Below, piece after piece: positions 53,079 to 61,308 of a stretch of DNA of 64,000 bases. The stretch comes from Chelativorans sp. Its GTDB lineage: Bacteria > Pseudomonadota > Alphaproteobacteria > Rhizobiales > Rhizobiaceae. The stretch is from contig NZ_JAPSLH010000011.1 of the NCBI RefSeq assembly GCF_031180965.1, positions 62,001-126,000 of the forward strand, read 5' to 3'. The first letter of the stretch is position 1. The number at the start of each line of letters is the position of its first letter. The notes beneath the pieces were generated by a model. The model was given only the letters and a program-made list of their open reading frames with translations, was not told where the DNA came from and ran no database searches. The position numbers and the translations under genes are program-made.

Positions 53079-55540
53079 TTCGCGTCCCTCCCTTCGGTTG
53101 CCTTGGTCCGTTTGGCTGCCTGGATCGCCTCCCAGATGCGGGCGGGCGTGGCGGGCATCTCCACATGCTCCACCCCGAGATCGGCCAGCGCATCGACAAT
53201 TGCGTTGATGGTGACGCCAAGCGAGGGCGTCGTGCCGCCTTCGCCGCCAGGTCGAAAACCCATTGGATGGCTTGTCGCCGGCACCTCACTGATGGCCGTA
53301 TCGAAGGAGGGGAAGTCGGCCGCCCGCGCCAGCTGGTAGTCCATGAGGGAAGCCGAAAGGTTCTGGCCGGAGGCGCGGTCGTAATGCGCCCATTCGAACA
53401 GCGCCTGCCCTACGCCCTGCACGATGCCGCCATGCGTCTGGCCATGAACGATCATGGGATTCAGCGCCCGGCCCACATCGTCCACGGACGTGTAGCGAGG
53501 TATCTCATAGCTCCCCGTTTCCCGATCGATCTCGATCTCGCAAACGGCCGTCCCATAGGGGAAGGCGAGGCCGTGGATCATCTCGTCGCCCACGGCCTTC
53601 AGGCTACCCCGCAGGTCTTCCGGCAGCGCGCCGTCGTTCTCGGCAGCTTCCGCCACCTCGAAGAGGCTCATGACCGCATTCGAGCCGCGCACGCGGAAAT
53701 GCCCTTCGGCAAAGTCGACGCGCTCCGGCGATGCTCCGTGCAGGACGCCGACGATTTTCCTCCCCCGCTCGATGATCTCCGCCGTCGCCTTGTGCATGAC
53801 GATGCTGGAGAAGCGCAGGGACCGGCCCGAATGCGTGCCGCCGCCCGCCGAGACAAAATCCGTGTCGCCCGTGCGGATCTGCACGATCTCATGCGGGACG
53901 CCGAGGAACGATCCCACAAGCTGCGCGAAGGCGGTCTCGTGCCCCTGTCCGGTGTTCTGTGTGCCGATGATGACGTCAACGATGCCGCTTGCCCGGTCGA
54001 CGGCGATCTCCGCGCGCTCGCGTGGCATGCCGCTCGTGCCCTCGATGTAATTGGAGAGGCCGATGCCCCGATACTTGCCCCGCCTGCGCGCCTCGACGCG
54101 CCGCTCCTCGAAGCCGGCCCAGTCGGCGATCTCCAGCGCCTGGTCCATGACTCGTTCATGCTCGCCATTGTCATAGGTGACGCCGAGGGGATTGCGGTAG
54201 GGGAAAGCCTCCGGCGGAATCATGTTCTTCCGCCTGAGCTCGACGCGGTCGAAGCCGTATTTCCGCGCCGCAAGATCGATCATCCGCTCGATGAAATACA
54301 TCGCCTCCGGCCGCCCGGCGCTGCGGTAGGGGATGTTGGAGGGCGTGTTGGTCAGAACCCCCCGCGCGCGGATATGCGCGACCGGTATCCGGTAGAGGCT
54401 GGTCATCAGCTGCGCGCCCTTGTTCAGGGGCACGTAGGAAGCTGCGTAAGCGCCGATATTGCTGGTGTTGGTTGCCCTGAACGCCAGAAACCGGCCTTCC
54501 TCGTCCAGCGCCAGCTCGGCCTCCACGTGGAGGTCGCGGCCCTGGAAATCGGAAAGGAAAGCTTCCTGGCGGCTCGCCTGGTGCTTTATCGGCCGGCCGA
54601 CCAGCCGCGACGCATGCGCCAGCAGCACGAATTCCGGGTAGGTCGCGTTGCGCGTGCCGAAATTGCCGCCGACATCCCCTGGCGCCACAACGCGCACCGC
54701 CTCCATGCCGACATTGAGGGAAGCGGCGATATGCTCGCGCAACTGCACCACGCCGCCGCCGCCCGATGCATGGACCGTGTAGCGGCCGGTCTCGGGGTCG
54801 AAGGAGGCGGCAGAGGTACGCGGCTCCATATGCACGCCGGTGACGCGCTGCACCCAGTCCGTGAAGGTCACACGATACCGGGCATTCGCGAATGCGGCTT
54901 CGGTCGCCGCCTTGTCGCCCGCTTCCGCGTCGAGCCCCAGGTTGCGAGGGATATGGTCCCAGAGCAGAGGCGCTCCGTCGGCGAGCGCGTCGATGGCGCG
55001 CACGACGGCGGGGAGGGGTTCCCATTCGACATTGATCAGGTCGAGCGCGTCATGGGCGATGGCCGTGCTCTCCGCCACCACCATGGCCACCGCCTCCCCC
55101 ACGAAGCGGGCCTTGTCGGTCGGAAGGGGCATATGGATGGTGGGCGCGCGCTCCGATCCGTCGCGGTTTTTCAGCGGGATGTCGGAGCCGAAGGCGGACG
55201 AGCCTATGAAATGCGGAATGGGCTTCAGCCCGGCCGCGGCAATATCCGCCCCGGTCAGGACGGCGAGCACGCCCGGCAGTTCCCGCGCTTCGGCCGCATC
55301 GATGGAGAGGATCCGGGCATGCCCATGCGGCGAGCGCAGGAACGCGGCGTAGGCCAGGTTCTCGAAGCGCAGGTCGTCCGCGTATTGGCCCTTCCCGGTG
55401 ATCAGCCGGTCGTCCTCTTTTCTCCTGACCTCTTCGCCAATGAAATTCAGGCCAGCAGCTTCCCGCGAGGGGGTAGAGGCGGGTTCAGCGGCGGGATGAT
55501 CGGCTGTGCGCTCCGCATCGGCTCTGCTGATCTCGTCCAT
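53075..55540 (-). CDS. Molybdenum hydroxylase large subunit (xanthine dehydrogenase/CoxL family), no partner subunits nearby
   Basis: This 821-residue molybdopterin-binding subunit has an N-terminal a/b-hammerhead domain (GKGQYADDL) and cofactor-contact segments QNTGQGHETAFAQ and GDVGGNFG. The PYRSAGRPEA loop differs from the CO dehydrogenase AYRCSFR loop, so this is a form II/other hydroxylase. The base Glu767 lies in GGEGGTTPS. Such enzymes hydroxylate aromatic heterocycles or aldehydes using water. They normally need a 2Fe-2S subunit and a FAD subunit; neither is encoded in this window. It is followed by an overlapping enoyl-CoA hydratase gene and preceded by MarR and ubiD. Confidence 0.85.
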   Translation of the reverse strand: MDEISRADAERTADHPAAEPASTPSREAAGLNFIGEEVRRKEDDRLITGKGQYADDLRFENLAYAAFLRSPHGHARILSIDAAEARELPGVLAVLTGADIAAAGLKPIPHFIGSSAFGSDIPLKNRDGSERAPTIHMPLPTDKARFVGEAVAMVVAESTAIAHDALDLINVEWEPLPAVVRAIDALADGAPLLWDHIPRNLGLDAEAGDKAATEAAFANARYRVTFTDWVQRVTGVHMEPRTSAASFDPETGRYTVHASGGGGVVQLREHIAASLNVGMEAVRVVAPGDVGGNFGTRNATYPEFVLLAHASRLVGRPIKHQASRQEAFLSDFQGRDLHVEAELALDEEGRFLAFRATNTSNIGAYAASYVPLNKGAQLMTSLYRIPVAHIRARGVLTNTPSNIPYRSAGRPEAMYFIERMIDLAARKYGFDRVELRRKNMIPPEAFPYRNPLGVTYDNGEHERVMDQALEIADWAGFEERRVEARRRGKYRGIGLSNYIEGTSGMPRERAEIAVDRASGIVDVIIGTQNTGQGHETAFAQLVGSFLGVPHEIVQIRTGDTDFVSAGGGTHSGRSLRFSSIVMHKATAEIIERGRKIVGVLHGASPERVDFAEGHFRVRGSNAVMSLFEVAEAAENDGALPEDLRGSLKAVGDEMIHGLAFPYGTAVCEIEIDRETGSYEIPRYTSVDDVGRALNPMIVHGQTHGGIVQGVGQALFEWAHYDRASGQNLSASLMDYQLARAADFPSFDTAISEVPATSHPMGFRPGGEGGTTPSLGVTINAIVDALADLGVEHVEMPATPARIWEAIQAAKRTKATEGRDAK

Positions 55541-55716
55541 GCTCCTCCTCCCGCAACATCAACCTTCTTATAACTGCTGGACGGAATTCATAATAGACAT
55601 ATCGCATCGTACATTATTAAAAAACTACAGCCACGTGCAGCGGTGGCTTGCCTCCGGAGGAGGCAACGCATGGCCGGCGTGCCGGTTGGGTCAGCAAGAC
55701 TGCTCGGCGGCGGGCT

Positions 55717-56196
55717 TCAGGCGTCGCGCTGGGCCTCGTCGCGGGCGCGCAGATGCTGCGCGACGAGGCGGGTCAGGCGCCGCAGCTCGTTATACTGTTC
55801 GGCCGTCATGAAGCCGAAGACGTCGCGCTCGACGGCGTCGGCCACCTCCTCGCAAGCCGCTATTAGCTTCCGCCCCTCCGGCGTCAGCGACATGCGCAGG
55901 ATGCGGCGGTTGGCCGGATCCTCCTTGCGCAGGATGAGCCCGCGTTTGTGCAGCCCGCCAATCAGCTCGTTCATCGTCTGGGGCGTGACGAAGAAGCGCC
56001 GTGACAGCTCGGCGGAGGACATGCCGTCATGGGCGCCGATGACGCTCAGCACCGTGAATTGGATGCCTGTCACCTCGATCTTCGCCAGCGCCGCCTCAAG
56101 GCGGCTGCGGACAGCGTGATTGGCCTGATTAAGGTAGAAGATCAGGCGTGGGTGGGCGATCTCCCAGTCCCCCGCTTGCCCGGCGGTTTGGTCCAT
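55717..56196 (-). CDS. MarR-family regulator of the UbiD/Mo-hydroxylase island
   Basis: This 159-residue protein has a MarR winged helix: VTGIQFTVLSVIGAHDGMSSAELSRRFFVTPQTMNELIGGLHKRGLILRKEDPANRR (about 42-100), with dimerisation helices on both ends. GGAGG precedes the ATG. It sits between ubiD (upstream) and the Mo-hydroxylase gene (downstream) on the same strand. The palindrome TTGATTAAATCAA at 57896-57908 is a suitable MarR site. The inducer would presumably be the aromatic substrate. Confidence 0.83.
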   Translation of the reverse strand: MDQTAGQAGDWEIAHPRLIFYLNQANHAVRSRLEAALAKIEVTGIQFTVLSVIGAHDGMSSAELSRRFFVTPQTMNELIGGLHKRGLILRKEDPANRRILRMSLTPEGRKLIAACEEVADAVERDVFGFMTAEQYNELRRLTRLVAQHLRARDEAQRDA

Positions 56197-56297
56197 GAAT
56201 CAGCGCCTCCGGCAAATCCTAATGCCGAGGAGGTAGCCGAGATTGGCCGAGGGCACAAGAAAGCGCTATCAGGACGCCAGACATACTGGCCGCGCGG

Positions 56298-57851
56298 TCA
56301 CCATTCCGACGGTTTCAGGAAGTAGCGTCCCTGCTCGTCGCGCTCCAGGCCGCGGCCGCGGAACTCGTCTAGCTCCCGCACGATCTCGCGGCCGTCGCGG
56401 CTTCCGGTGGCTGCCATCAGCTCCTCGAACCGCTTGGGTCCGTCTTCGAGCGCCGCGCGCAGGGAAGGGAAAGCCTTCCCCGCATAGGTCGGCGCTGCTG
56501 GCGTCTGGAGTTCCCAGCGGTCCGCATGCTCCATCGGCCAGGTGAGATCGTAGCCCGCCTTCGCGCCGGTCCTGGCTCCGTGCAGCGAGGGGTCGAGCGG
56601 GCTCAGCCTCACGCCCGTGGCGATCACGAGGTCACGGTCGGCCTGGAAGCGGGTGCCGAACGCCCATTCCATCTGGCTGTCGTCGAAAATGTCGATGTCG
56701 GGGTCCACCACGAACACGTTCTTTACCCCGACCGCGCCGAGCACGGCATAAAGTGCGCTCCGCGCTTCGCCCGGATAGGTCTGGCGGATCGAGAAGCGCA
56801 TGCTCATAGAGCCGCCGGCAGCCACCGGCGCATAGACCGCCACCGGCTGGCGCGCCACGCCCGCCAGCACCGACCAGACATTCATCTCCATGCGCAGCGC
56901 CTCGAGATTGGATGTGTCGGTGTAGTCCATCCGGTTGCCGCTGATGGTGACGGTCTGGAACAGCGCGTCGCGCCGTGAGGTGATTGCGGTCACGTGAAAG
57001 ACCGGATTGGTCTTCACGCCGCCGTAGTATCCCAGATATTCGCCGTAAGGACCTTCCTTCTCCACATATCCGCGCTCATCGAAATAACCCTCGATGACGA
57101 TCTCGGCGTCGGCCGGCACCATGATGTCGTTTGTGATGCATTTGACCACCGGCAGGGGAGCCGCCCGAAGCGAGGAGATCAGCGCCAATTCGTCCACCGG
57201 TTCCTTCATGGTGGCCGAGACCATGTCGATGGGGTGGCAGCCGATCACATAGGCCACCGGCAGCCGCTCCCCGCCGGCGCTGGCCCCCATATACATCACG
57301 CGAAGATCGCTGGGCGCGATGAGGTCGACGCCCGCCTCCTGGGGCCCGCGCAGCATCAGCCGCCGCATGCCGCAATTGCGCCGGCCCGTCTGCGGGTCGA
57401 CCGTGTAGTCGATCGTGGCGGAGATGTATGGCGCGCCGTCCAGCCCGTGCTGGAGATGCACCGGAAGTTTCAGAAGATCGGCCTCAGTGCCGGTGAGCAC
57501 GACCTGCTGCACCGGCGCCTCCTGGCGCGAAAGCTCCACCAGCTCCGGTTTGTTGGAAAGCCGGCGCCGCATCTCCAAGGCAACGTCGCTTGCCGGTACG
57601 CCGAAGGCCAGTGCCAGCCGCGACCGGCTGCCCACGACATTCCCGATGAGCTCCTGGTCTTCAGGGCCGACCTTCTTGAACCAGACCGCCTGCGGATTCG
57701 CCTGGAGGATGGACGCGACATCCGCGAGGTCCACATGCTCCTCGCGGACCTCCAACTCGCCTGCCCGACGCAGTTCCTCGACGAAGCTGCGCAACCGGAA
57801 GCGGTCGAGATCGAGATTGGTGGTAGCGCTTGCTCCCGTATTGATCGTCAT
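56298..57851 (-). CDS. UbiD-family prenylated-FMN decarboxylase
   Basis: This 517-residue UbiD-fold enzyme has the active-site segment EKEGPYGEYLGYYGG (about 284-298) and MRFSIRQTYPGEARS. It uses prenylated FMN made by UbiX to decarboxylate or carboxylate an aromatic, heteroaromatic or alpha,beta-unsaturated acid. Placement in a catabolic island rather than beside ubiquinone genes argues for an aromatic-acid decarboxylase. It is divergent from its own ubiX at 57977. GGAGGAGG precedes the ATG. The substrate is not predictable from sequence. Confidence 0.87.
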   Translation of the reverse strand: MTINTGASATTNLDLDRFRLRSFVEELRRAGELEVREEHVDLADVASILQANPQAVWFKKVGPEDQELIGNVVGSRSRLALAFGVPASDVALEMRRRLSNKPELVELSRQEAPVQQVVLTGTEADLLKLPVHLQHGLDGAPYISATIDYTVDPQTGRRNCGMRRLMLRGPQEAGVDLIAPSDLRVMYMGASAGGERLPVAYVIGCHPIDMVSATMKEPVDELALISSLRAAPLPVVKCITNDIMVPADAEIVIEGYFDERGYVEKEGPYGEYLGYYGGVKTNPVFHVTAITSRRDALFQTVTISGNRMDYTDTSNLEALRMEMNVWSVLAGVARQPVAVYAPVAAGGSMSMRFSIRQTYPGEARSALYAVLGAVGVKNVFVVDPDIDIFDDSQMEWAFGTRFQADRDLVIATGVRLSPLDPSLHGARTGAKAGYDLTWPMEHADRWELQTPAAPTYAGKAFPSLRAALEDGPKRFEELMAATGSRDGREIVRELDEFRGRGLERDEQGRYFLKPSEW

Positions 57852-57895
57852 GCGTCCTCCTCCGATGAGCCGGTTGTCAATCTACGCGACGCGAG

Positions 57896-57908
57896 TTGAT
57901 TAAATCAA
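57896..57908. promoter_or_regulatory. Perfect palindrome TTGATTAAATCAA in the ubiD/ubiX divergent gap
   Basis: The palindrome (6+1+6) lies 45 bases upstream of the ubiD start. On the minus strand a consensus TATAAT (plus 57914-57919) precedes it, so it would fall around the transcription start of ubiD, a position suited to repression. On the plus strand its left half also reads TTGATT toward ubiX. MarR binding is inferred. Confidence 0.6.
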
Positions 57909-57976
57909 ACAGAATTATACAATGACGTATCGTCGCGGGGGCGCTCGCCGTCTGCTGGGAGGAGAAGATAGCAGGG

Positions 57977-58594
57977 ATGGACAGTCACGAGGCGGGTGCG
58001 CCACGCCGCATCGTCGTAGGGATAAGCGGCGCCTCCGGTGCGGCCTATGGCGTGCGGACGCTTGCCCACCTTGCCGCGATCGGCGTGGAGACTCATCTGG
58101 TGATGAGCCGCTCCTCGCATCTCACCATCGCCCAAGAGCTTTCGATGCAGCCGGGGGATGTGCAGAAGCTCGCATCGGTGAACTACCGCATCCAAGATGT
58201 AGGCGCAGCCATTTCGAGCGGCTCGTTCAGGACGCTGGGCATGATCATTGCACCCTGCTCGGTCCGCACGATGTCGGAAATCGCAACGGGTGTCACGTCG
58301 TCACTGCTCACCCGCGCGGCCGATGTCGTGCTTAAGGAGCGAAGGAAGCTTGTGCTGATGGTCCGCGAGACGCCGCTGCATCTCGGCCATCTGCGCACGA
58401 TGACGCAATTGGCGGAGATGGGCGCCATCATCATGCCGCCCGTTCCCGCCATGTATGCGCTGCCCAAGACGCTCGAGCAGATGGTGGACCATACCGTCGG
58501 TCGGGCGCTCGACCTCTTCGGCCTGGACACCGGGACGGTGACGCGCTGGCAGGGGATGGGGCGCGCCGCCGATCAATCGGTGCCGGACGAATGA
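57977..58594 (+). CDS. ubiX: UbiX-family flavin prenyltransferase
   Basis: This 205-residue protein has the flavin-binding GISGASGAAYG motif (about 15-25), SSHLT and the RETPLHLGHLRTM segment (about 131-143) of flavin prenyltransferases. It makes prenylated FMN from FMN and dimethylallyl phosphate for UbiD. It is the first gene of the rightward operon and its stop overlaps the TIGR02444 gene start (ATGA). A dedicated UbiX beside a catabolic UbiD is common in aromatic-acid clusters. Confidence 0.87.
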   Translation: MDSHEAGAPRRIVVGISGASGAAYGVRTLAHLAAIGVETHLVMSRSSHLTIAQELSMQPGDVQKLASVNYRIQDVGAAISSGSFRTLGMIIAPCSVRTMSEIATGVTSSLLTRAADVVLKERRKLVLMVRETPLHLGHLRTMTQLAEMGAIIMPPVPAMYALPKTLEQMVDHTVGRALDLFGLDTGTVTRWQGMGRAADQSVPDE

Positions 58595-59133
58595 CGGGCG
58601 CGGGCGAGGGAGAGGTCGTGAGACTTTGGGATTTTTGTCTGCGGATCTACGCGCGGCCGGAGGTGGCCAAGGCTTGCCTCGACCTGCAGGAGCATTATGG
58701 GGCAAATGTTCCTCTCCTGCTCGCGGCGGCGTGGCTCGGATCCTGTTCCGTCACGCTGACGAAAGAGGAGGCGGACCGGCTCGGCGAAGCCGTACGCGGC
58801 TGGAACGAGGAGGTGGTGAAGCCCCTCCGTGCCCTGCGCACGCGGCTCAAGGCCGGCCCGGCGCCCGCGCCGGACGAGGCGTCCGCAAGGCTGCGCGAAA
58901 AGGTGAAGACGATCGAGCTTGAAGCCGAGAGGATCGAGATCGAATTCCTGGAGAGCCTGGCGGCGGCCCTGCCGCAGCGCGCGCCCGAAACCCCGGGCGA
59001 AGCGGCGCTTGCAAATCTTGGCCGCGTCCTGCCCGCCGGGGAAGGCGCCGGGGAAGCGCTGCGCGCGATCGCGCAAGCGGCCGCATCGCTGTCGGACGGC
59101 CGGTCACTCGAGAAGCCTGGGGAGAAAGCATGA
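58591..59133 (+). CDS. TIGR02444-family (DUF2390) protein
   Basis: This 180-residue protein has an N-terminal segment LWDFCLRIYARPEVAKACLDLQE followed by GANVPLLLAAAWLG, matching the TIGR02444 pattern as I know it. A coiled-coil-prone region (about 60-125) and an acidic, Ala-rich tail follow. The family has no assigned function. Overlaps with ubiX upstream and the Rieske gene downstream (both ATGA) tie its production to the decarboxylase system. No cofactor motif is visible. Confidence 0.72.
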   Translation: MTGAGEGEVVRLWDFCLRIYARPEVAKACLDLQEHYGANVPLLLAAAWLGSCSVTLTKEEADRLGEAVRGWNEEVVKPLRALRTRLKAGPAPAPDEASARLREKVKTIELEAERIEIEFLESLAAALPQRAPETPGEAALANLGRVLPAGEGAGEALRAIAQAAASLSDGRSLEKPGEKA

Positions 59134-59492
59134 CGGAATATCTGGTCGGGCCCGAGAGCGATATCGCCGAAGGCGGCCGCAAGGTCGTCGCCTGCGGCGA
59201 AACCGAGATCGGCATTTTTCGCGTCAAAGGGGAATTGCTTGCTTGGCACAATTCCTGCCCGCACCGGCAGGGGCCGATTTGCCAGGGCCGCATCTATCCG
59301 CGCGTGGTCGAGCCGCTGGACGAAAGGGGCGAGGTGCGCACGCTCGCCTATGACGAGACGACGCAGCACCTCGTCTGCCCCTGGCACGGCTACGAGTTCA
59401 ACCTTCAGACCGGGCGCGGCCAGGGTGGCCGCGGCAGCCTGCGCCGGGCGCGGCTGAAGCTGGAGGAAGGGCAGATCTATGTCCTCCTCTGA
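59130..59492 (+). CDS. Rieske-type 2Fe-2S ferredoxin
   Basis: This 120-residue protein has the two Rieske boxes SCPHRQGP (Cys43, His45) and VCPWHGYEF (Cys83, His86). About 37 residues separate them, longer than in many Rieske ferredoxins because of an inserted charged loop. It should carry electrons, possibly to a monooxygenase or to the Mo hydroxylase of the island; no Rieske oxygenase is present in the window. Its start overlaps the TIGR02444 stop and its end overlaps the next gene by 14 bases. Confidence 0.84.
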   Translation: MTEYLVGPESDIAEGGRKVVACGETEIGIFRVKGELLAWHNSCPHRQGPICQGRIYPRVVEPLDERGEVRTLAYDETTQHLVCPWHGYEFNLQTGRGQGGRGSLRRARLKLEEGQIYVLL

Positions 59493-59814
59493 TCCGCTGA
59501 GGCGCAACGATCCCCACGCGTGGATCGAGGAGGCCGCGGCGAAGATCGACGAGGCCTCGCGCGAGCTCGTGGCCGGCGGCGAAGCCTCGCGCATCTCGGA
59601 CGAGGCGGTGGCCCGCCTGATGACGGCCGCAATCCGGCTCTATGTCGCCAAGAGCGACGGCGAGGAGCGCACCTTCCGCCCAATCACGGGCGAGAAGGAC
59701 GAGACGCTCACCGCGACCGAGGCCATTTCCGCCGTTTCCGAAATCCTGCGGGCGCTCCATCTCGGCCCGATGGAGCTTGCGCTCTGGTACCGCCGCCGGC
59801 CCGACGAAGATTGA
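59479..59814 (+). CDS. Uncharacterised 111-residue acidic protein
   Basis: I do not recognise this protein. It is soluble, helix-rich and acidic at the start (WIEEAAAKIDEASRELV), with a segment FRPITGEKDETLTATEAISAVSEILRALHL and a C-terminal ALWYRRRPDED. There is no signal peptide, metal-cluster Cys or membrane segment. It overlaps the Rieske gene by 14 bases and precedes the amidohydrolase gene by 34 bases, so it is translated as part of the operon. A small accessory or subunit role is a guess. Confidence 0.65.
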   Translation: MSSSDPLRRNDPHAWIEEAAAKIDEASRELVAGGEASRISDEAVARLMTAAIRLYVAKSDGEERTFRPITGEKDETLTATEAISAVSEILRALHLGPMELALWYRRRPDED

Positions 59815-59848
59815 GCGCCGGACAGCCGCGCCACATAGGGAGATTCAC

Positions 59849-61081
59849 ATGGACGCCTTCGCAAAACCCCGCGCCAGCGAGCTGCCGGTGCAGGAGATCG
59901 ACGTCTTCACGGACACCCGCGACATCCTCGACCATGCCAACAGGGCCGCGCGCAAGCGCAAGCTGGACGACTGGCTGGTCTGCGATATCGATGCGCATCA
60001 TGTGGAGACCGTCTCCTGGCATGAGCTGGTCGAATATATTGAAGACCCGGTGATCCGCCACCAGGCCATGCTCTACCAGCAGGAGAAGCTCGGCGGCGCG
60101 CCCTATGGCCTCAACGGCGACATGGGCCTTAAATACCAGGATGTCGGCGGGCGCATCTCCCACCAGGCGGGCCTGCGCGAGAAGGTCGACGACACGAGCG
60201 TCCACCGCGACGTCACCTTGACCCGGCGCGCCATGCAGTCGCTCGGCGTCGACTATATGGTGCTCTTCCCGACGCCCATGCTCACTCTCGGCCTGCACCC
60301 GCAGCCGGAGATGGAGGTCTGGCTCGGCCGCGCCTACAATCGCTGGCTCATCGACCGGGTGCTCACCCAGGACGACCGCATCAAGACGCTCGCCTACCTC
60401 CCCTTCAACGTGCCTTCGGAGGCCGAGCGCACCATCGAGGAGTTTTCCGGCAAGCCCGGCGTCATCGGCTTCTGCGTGCCCTCGACGCGGCACAAGCCCG
60501 TGCACCACAACGACTATATGCGCGCGTATGCCATGCTGGAGGAGCGCGGCCTGCCCATCGCCTTCCACGCCGCCTATCACTGGCAGGACCCGTCGCTTTC
60601 CACCATCAACCGCTTCCTCGGCATGCACGCGCTGGGCTTCGTCTGGTGCAACATGGTGCATATGACGAACTGGATCCTGAACGGCATTCCCGAGCGCTTT
60701 CCCAGGCTGAAAAGCATCTGGGTGGAAAGCGGGCTCGCCTGGGTGCCCTTCCTCATGCAGCGGCTGGACGACCAGTATCTGATGCGCCCCTCGGAGGCGC
60801 CGCATCTGAAGAGGATGCCGAGCGACTATATGCGCGAGCACTGCTGGTACACCACGCAGCCCATGGAAACGACGAACATGAAGGCGCTGCAGCTGACGCT
60901 GGAGATGATCAATGCGGAAACGCAGCTTCTCTACGCCTCCGACTGGCCGCATTTCGATTTCGACCTGCCGCAGGAGATTTTTGATCTGCCGTTCCTGACC
61001 GAGCAGGCCAAGCGCAACATACTCGGCCTCAACGCGGCGCGCATCTTCAACCTCGACCCGACCCCGCGCAAGACGCTGTAG
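59849..61081 (+). CDS. Amidohydrolase-family protein (amidohydrolase_2, ACMSD-like)
   Basis: This 410-residue TIM-barrel protein has an N-terminal IDAHH motif (Asp48, His50, His51) and LPIAFHAAYHW (His240). VESGLAW (Glu293) and ASDWPHFD (Asp365) fit amidohydrolase_2 enzymes. The family includes non-oxidative aromatic decarboxylases (gamma-resorcylate type) and ring-fission-product hydrolases such as LigJ/LigY-type. It is the last gene of the ubiX operon, with a palindromic repeat beginning about 50 bases downstream. The reaction cannot be fixed. Confidence 0.82.
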   Translation: MDAFAKPRASELPVQEIDVFTDTRDILDHANRAARKRKLDDWLVCDIDAHHVETVSWHELVEYIEDPVIRHQAMLYQQEKLGGAPYGLNGDMGLKYQDVGGRISHQAGLREKVDDTSVHRDVTLTRRAMQSLGVDYMVLFPTPMLTLGLHPQPEMEVWLGRAYNRWLIDRVLTQDDRIKTLAYLPFNVPSEAERTIEEFSGKPGVIGFCVPSTRHKPVHHNDYMRAYAMLEERGLPIAFHAAYHWQDPSLSTINRFLGMHALGFVWCNMVHMTNWILNGIPERFPRLKSIWVESGLAWVPFLMQRLDDQYLMRPSEAPHLKRMPSDYMREHCWYTTQPMETTNMKALQLTLEMINAETQLLYASDWPHFDFDLPQEIFDLPFLTEQAKRNILGLNAARIFNLDPTPRKTL

Positions 61082-61131
61082 GTTCGGCGCCGGTGGTCGC
61101 TGGCTGATTGCGGGAGTGGATAGCAGCCGCT

Positions 61132-61281
61132 CCCCTCTCCGTCTCGGCTTCGCCTCGACACCTCTCCCCCATCACAATGAGGGAGAGGATGGGCCCTGCA
61201 CCGCGGCTGGCTTATCCTCTCCCTCACGGAGTGGGGGAGAGGTGCCGCCCCCGGCTTGACCCGGGAGGAGGCGGAGAGGGG
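61132..61281. repeat. 150-bp palindromic intergenic repeat of nested hairpin arms
   Basis: Three pairs of perfect arms nest around a common centre: CCCCTCTCCG (61132-61141) with CGGAGAGGGG (61272-61281); CACCTCTCCCCC (61159-61170) with GGGGGAGAGGTG (61233-61244); and a 13-bp arm at 61178-61190 with its complement at 61214-61226. It lies in the convergent gap between the amidohydrolase and alpha/beta hydrolase genes. It probably forms a long hairpin in RNA that could end or protect both transcripts. It belongs to the same kind of repeat as that inside the 5-oxoprolinase gene. Confidence 0.85.
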
Positions 61282-61308
61282 GGTATTCAGGAGGCGCTAA
61301 CTTGCTGT

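Noticed and set aside
53054-55573. Long open frame on the plus strand (about 839 codons) opposite the Mo hydroxylase gene
   Set aside because: The minus-strand product has complete family motifs; the plus frame is a low-complexity Arg/His/Gly-rich mirror of GC-rich codons with no recognisable domain.
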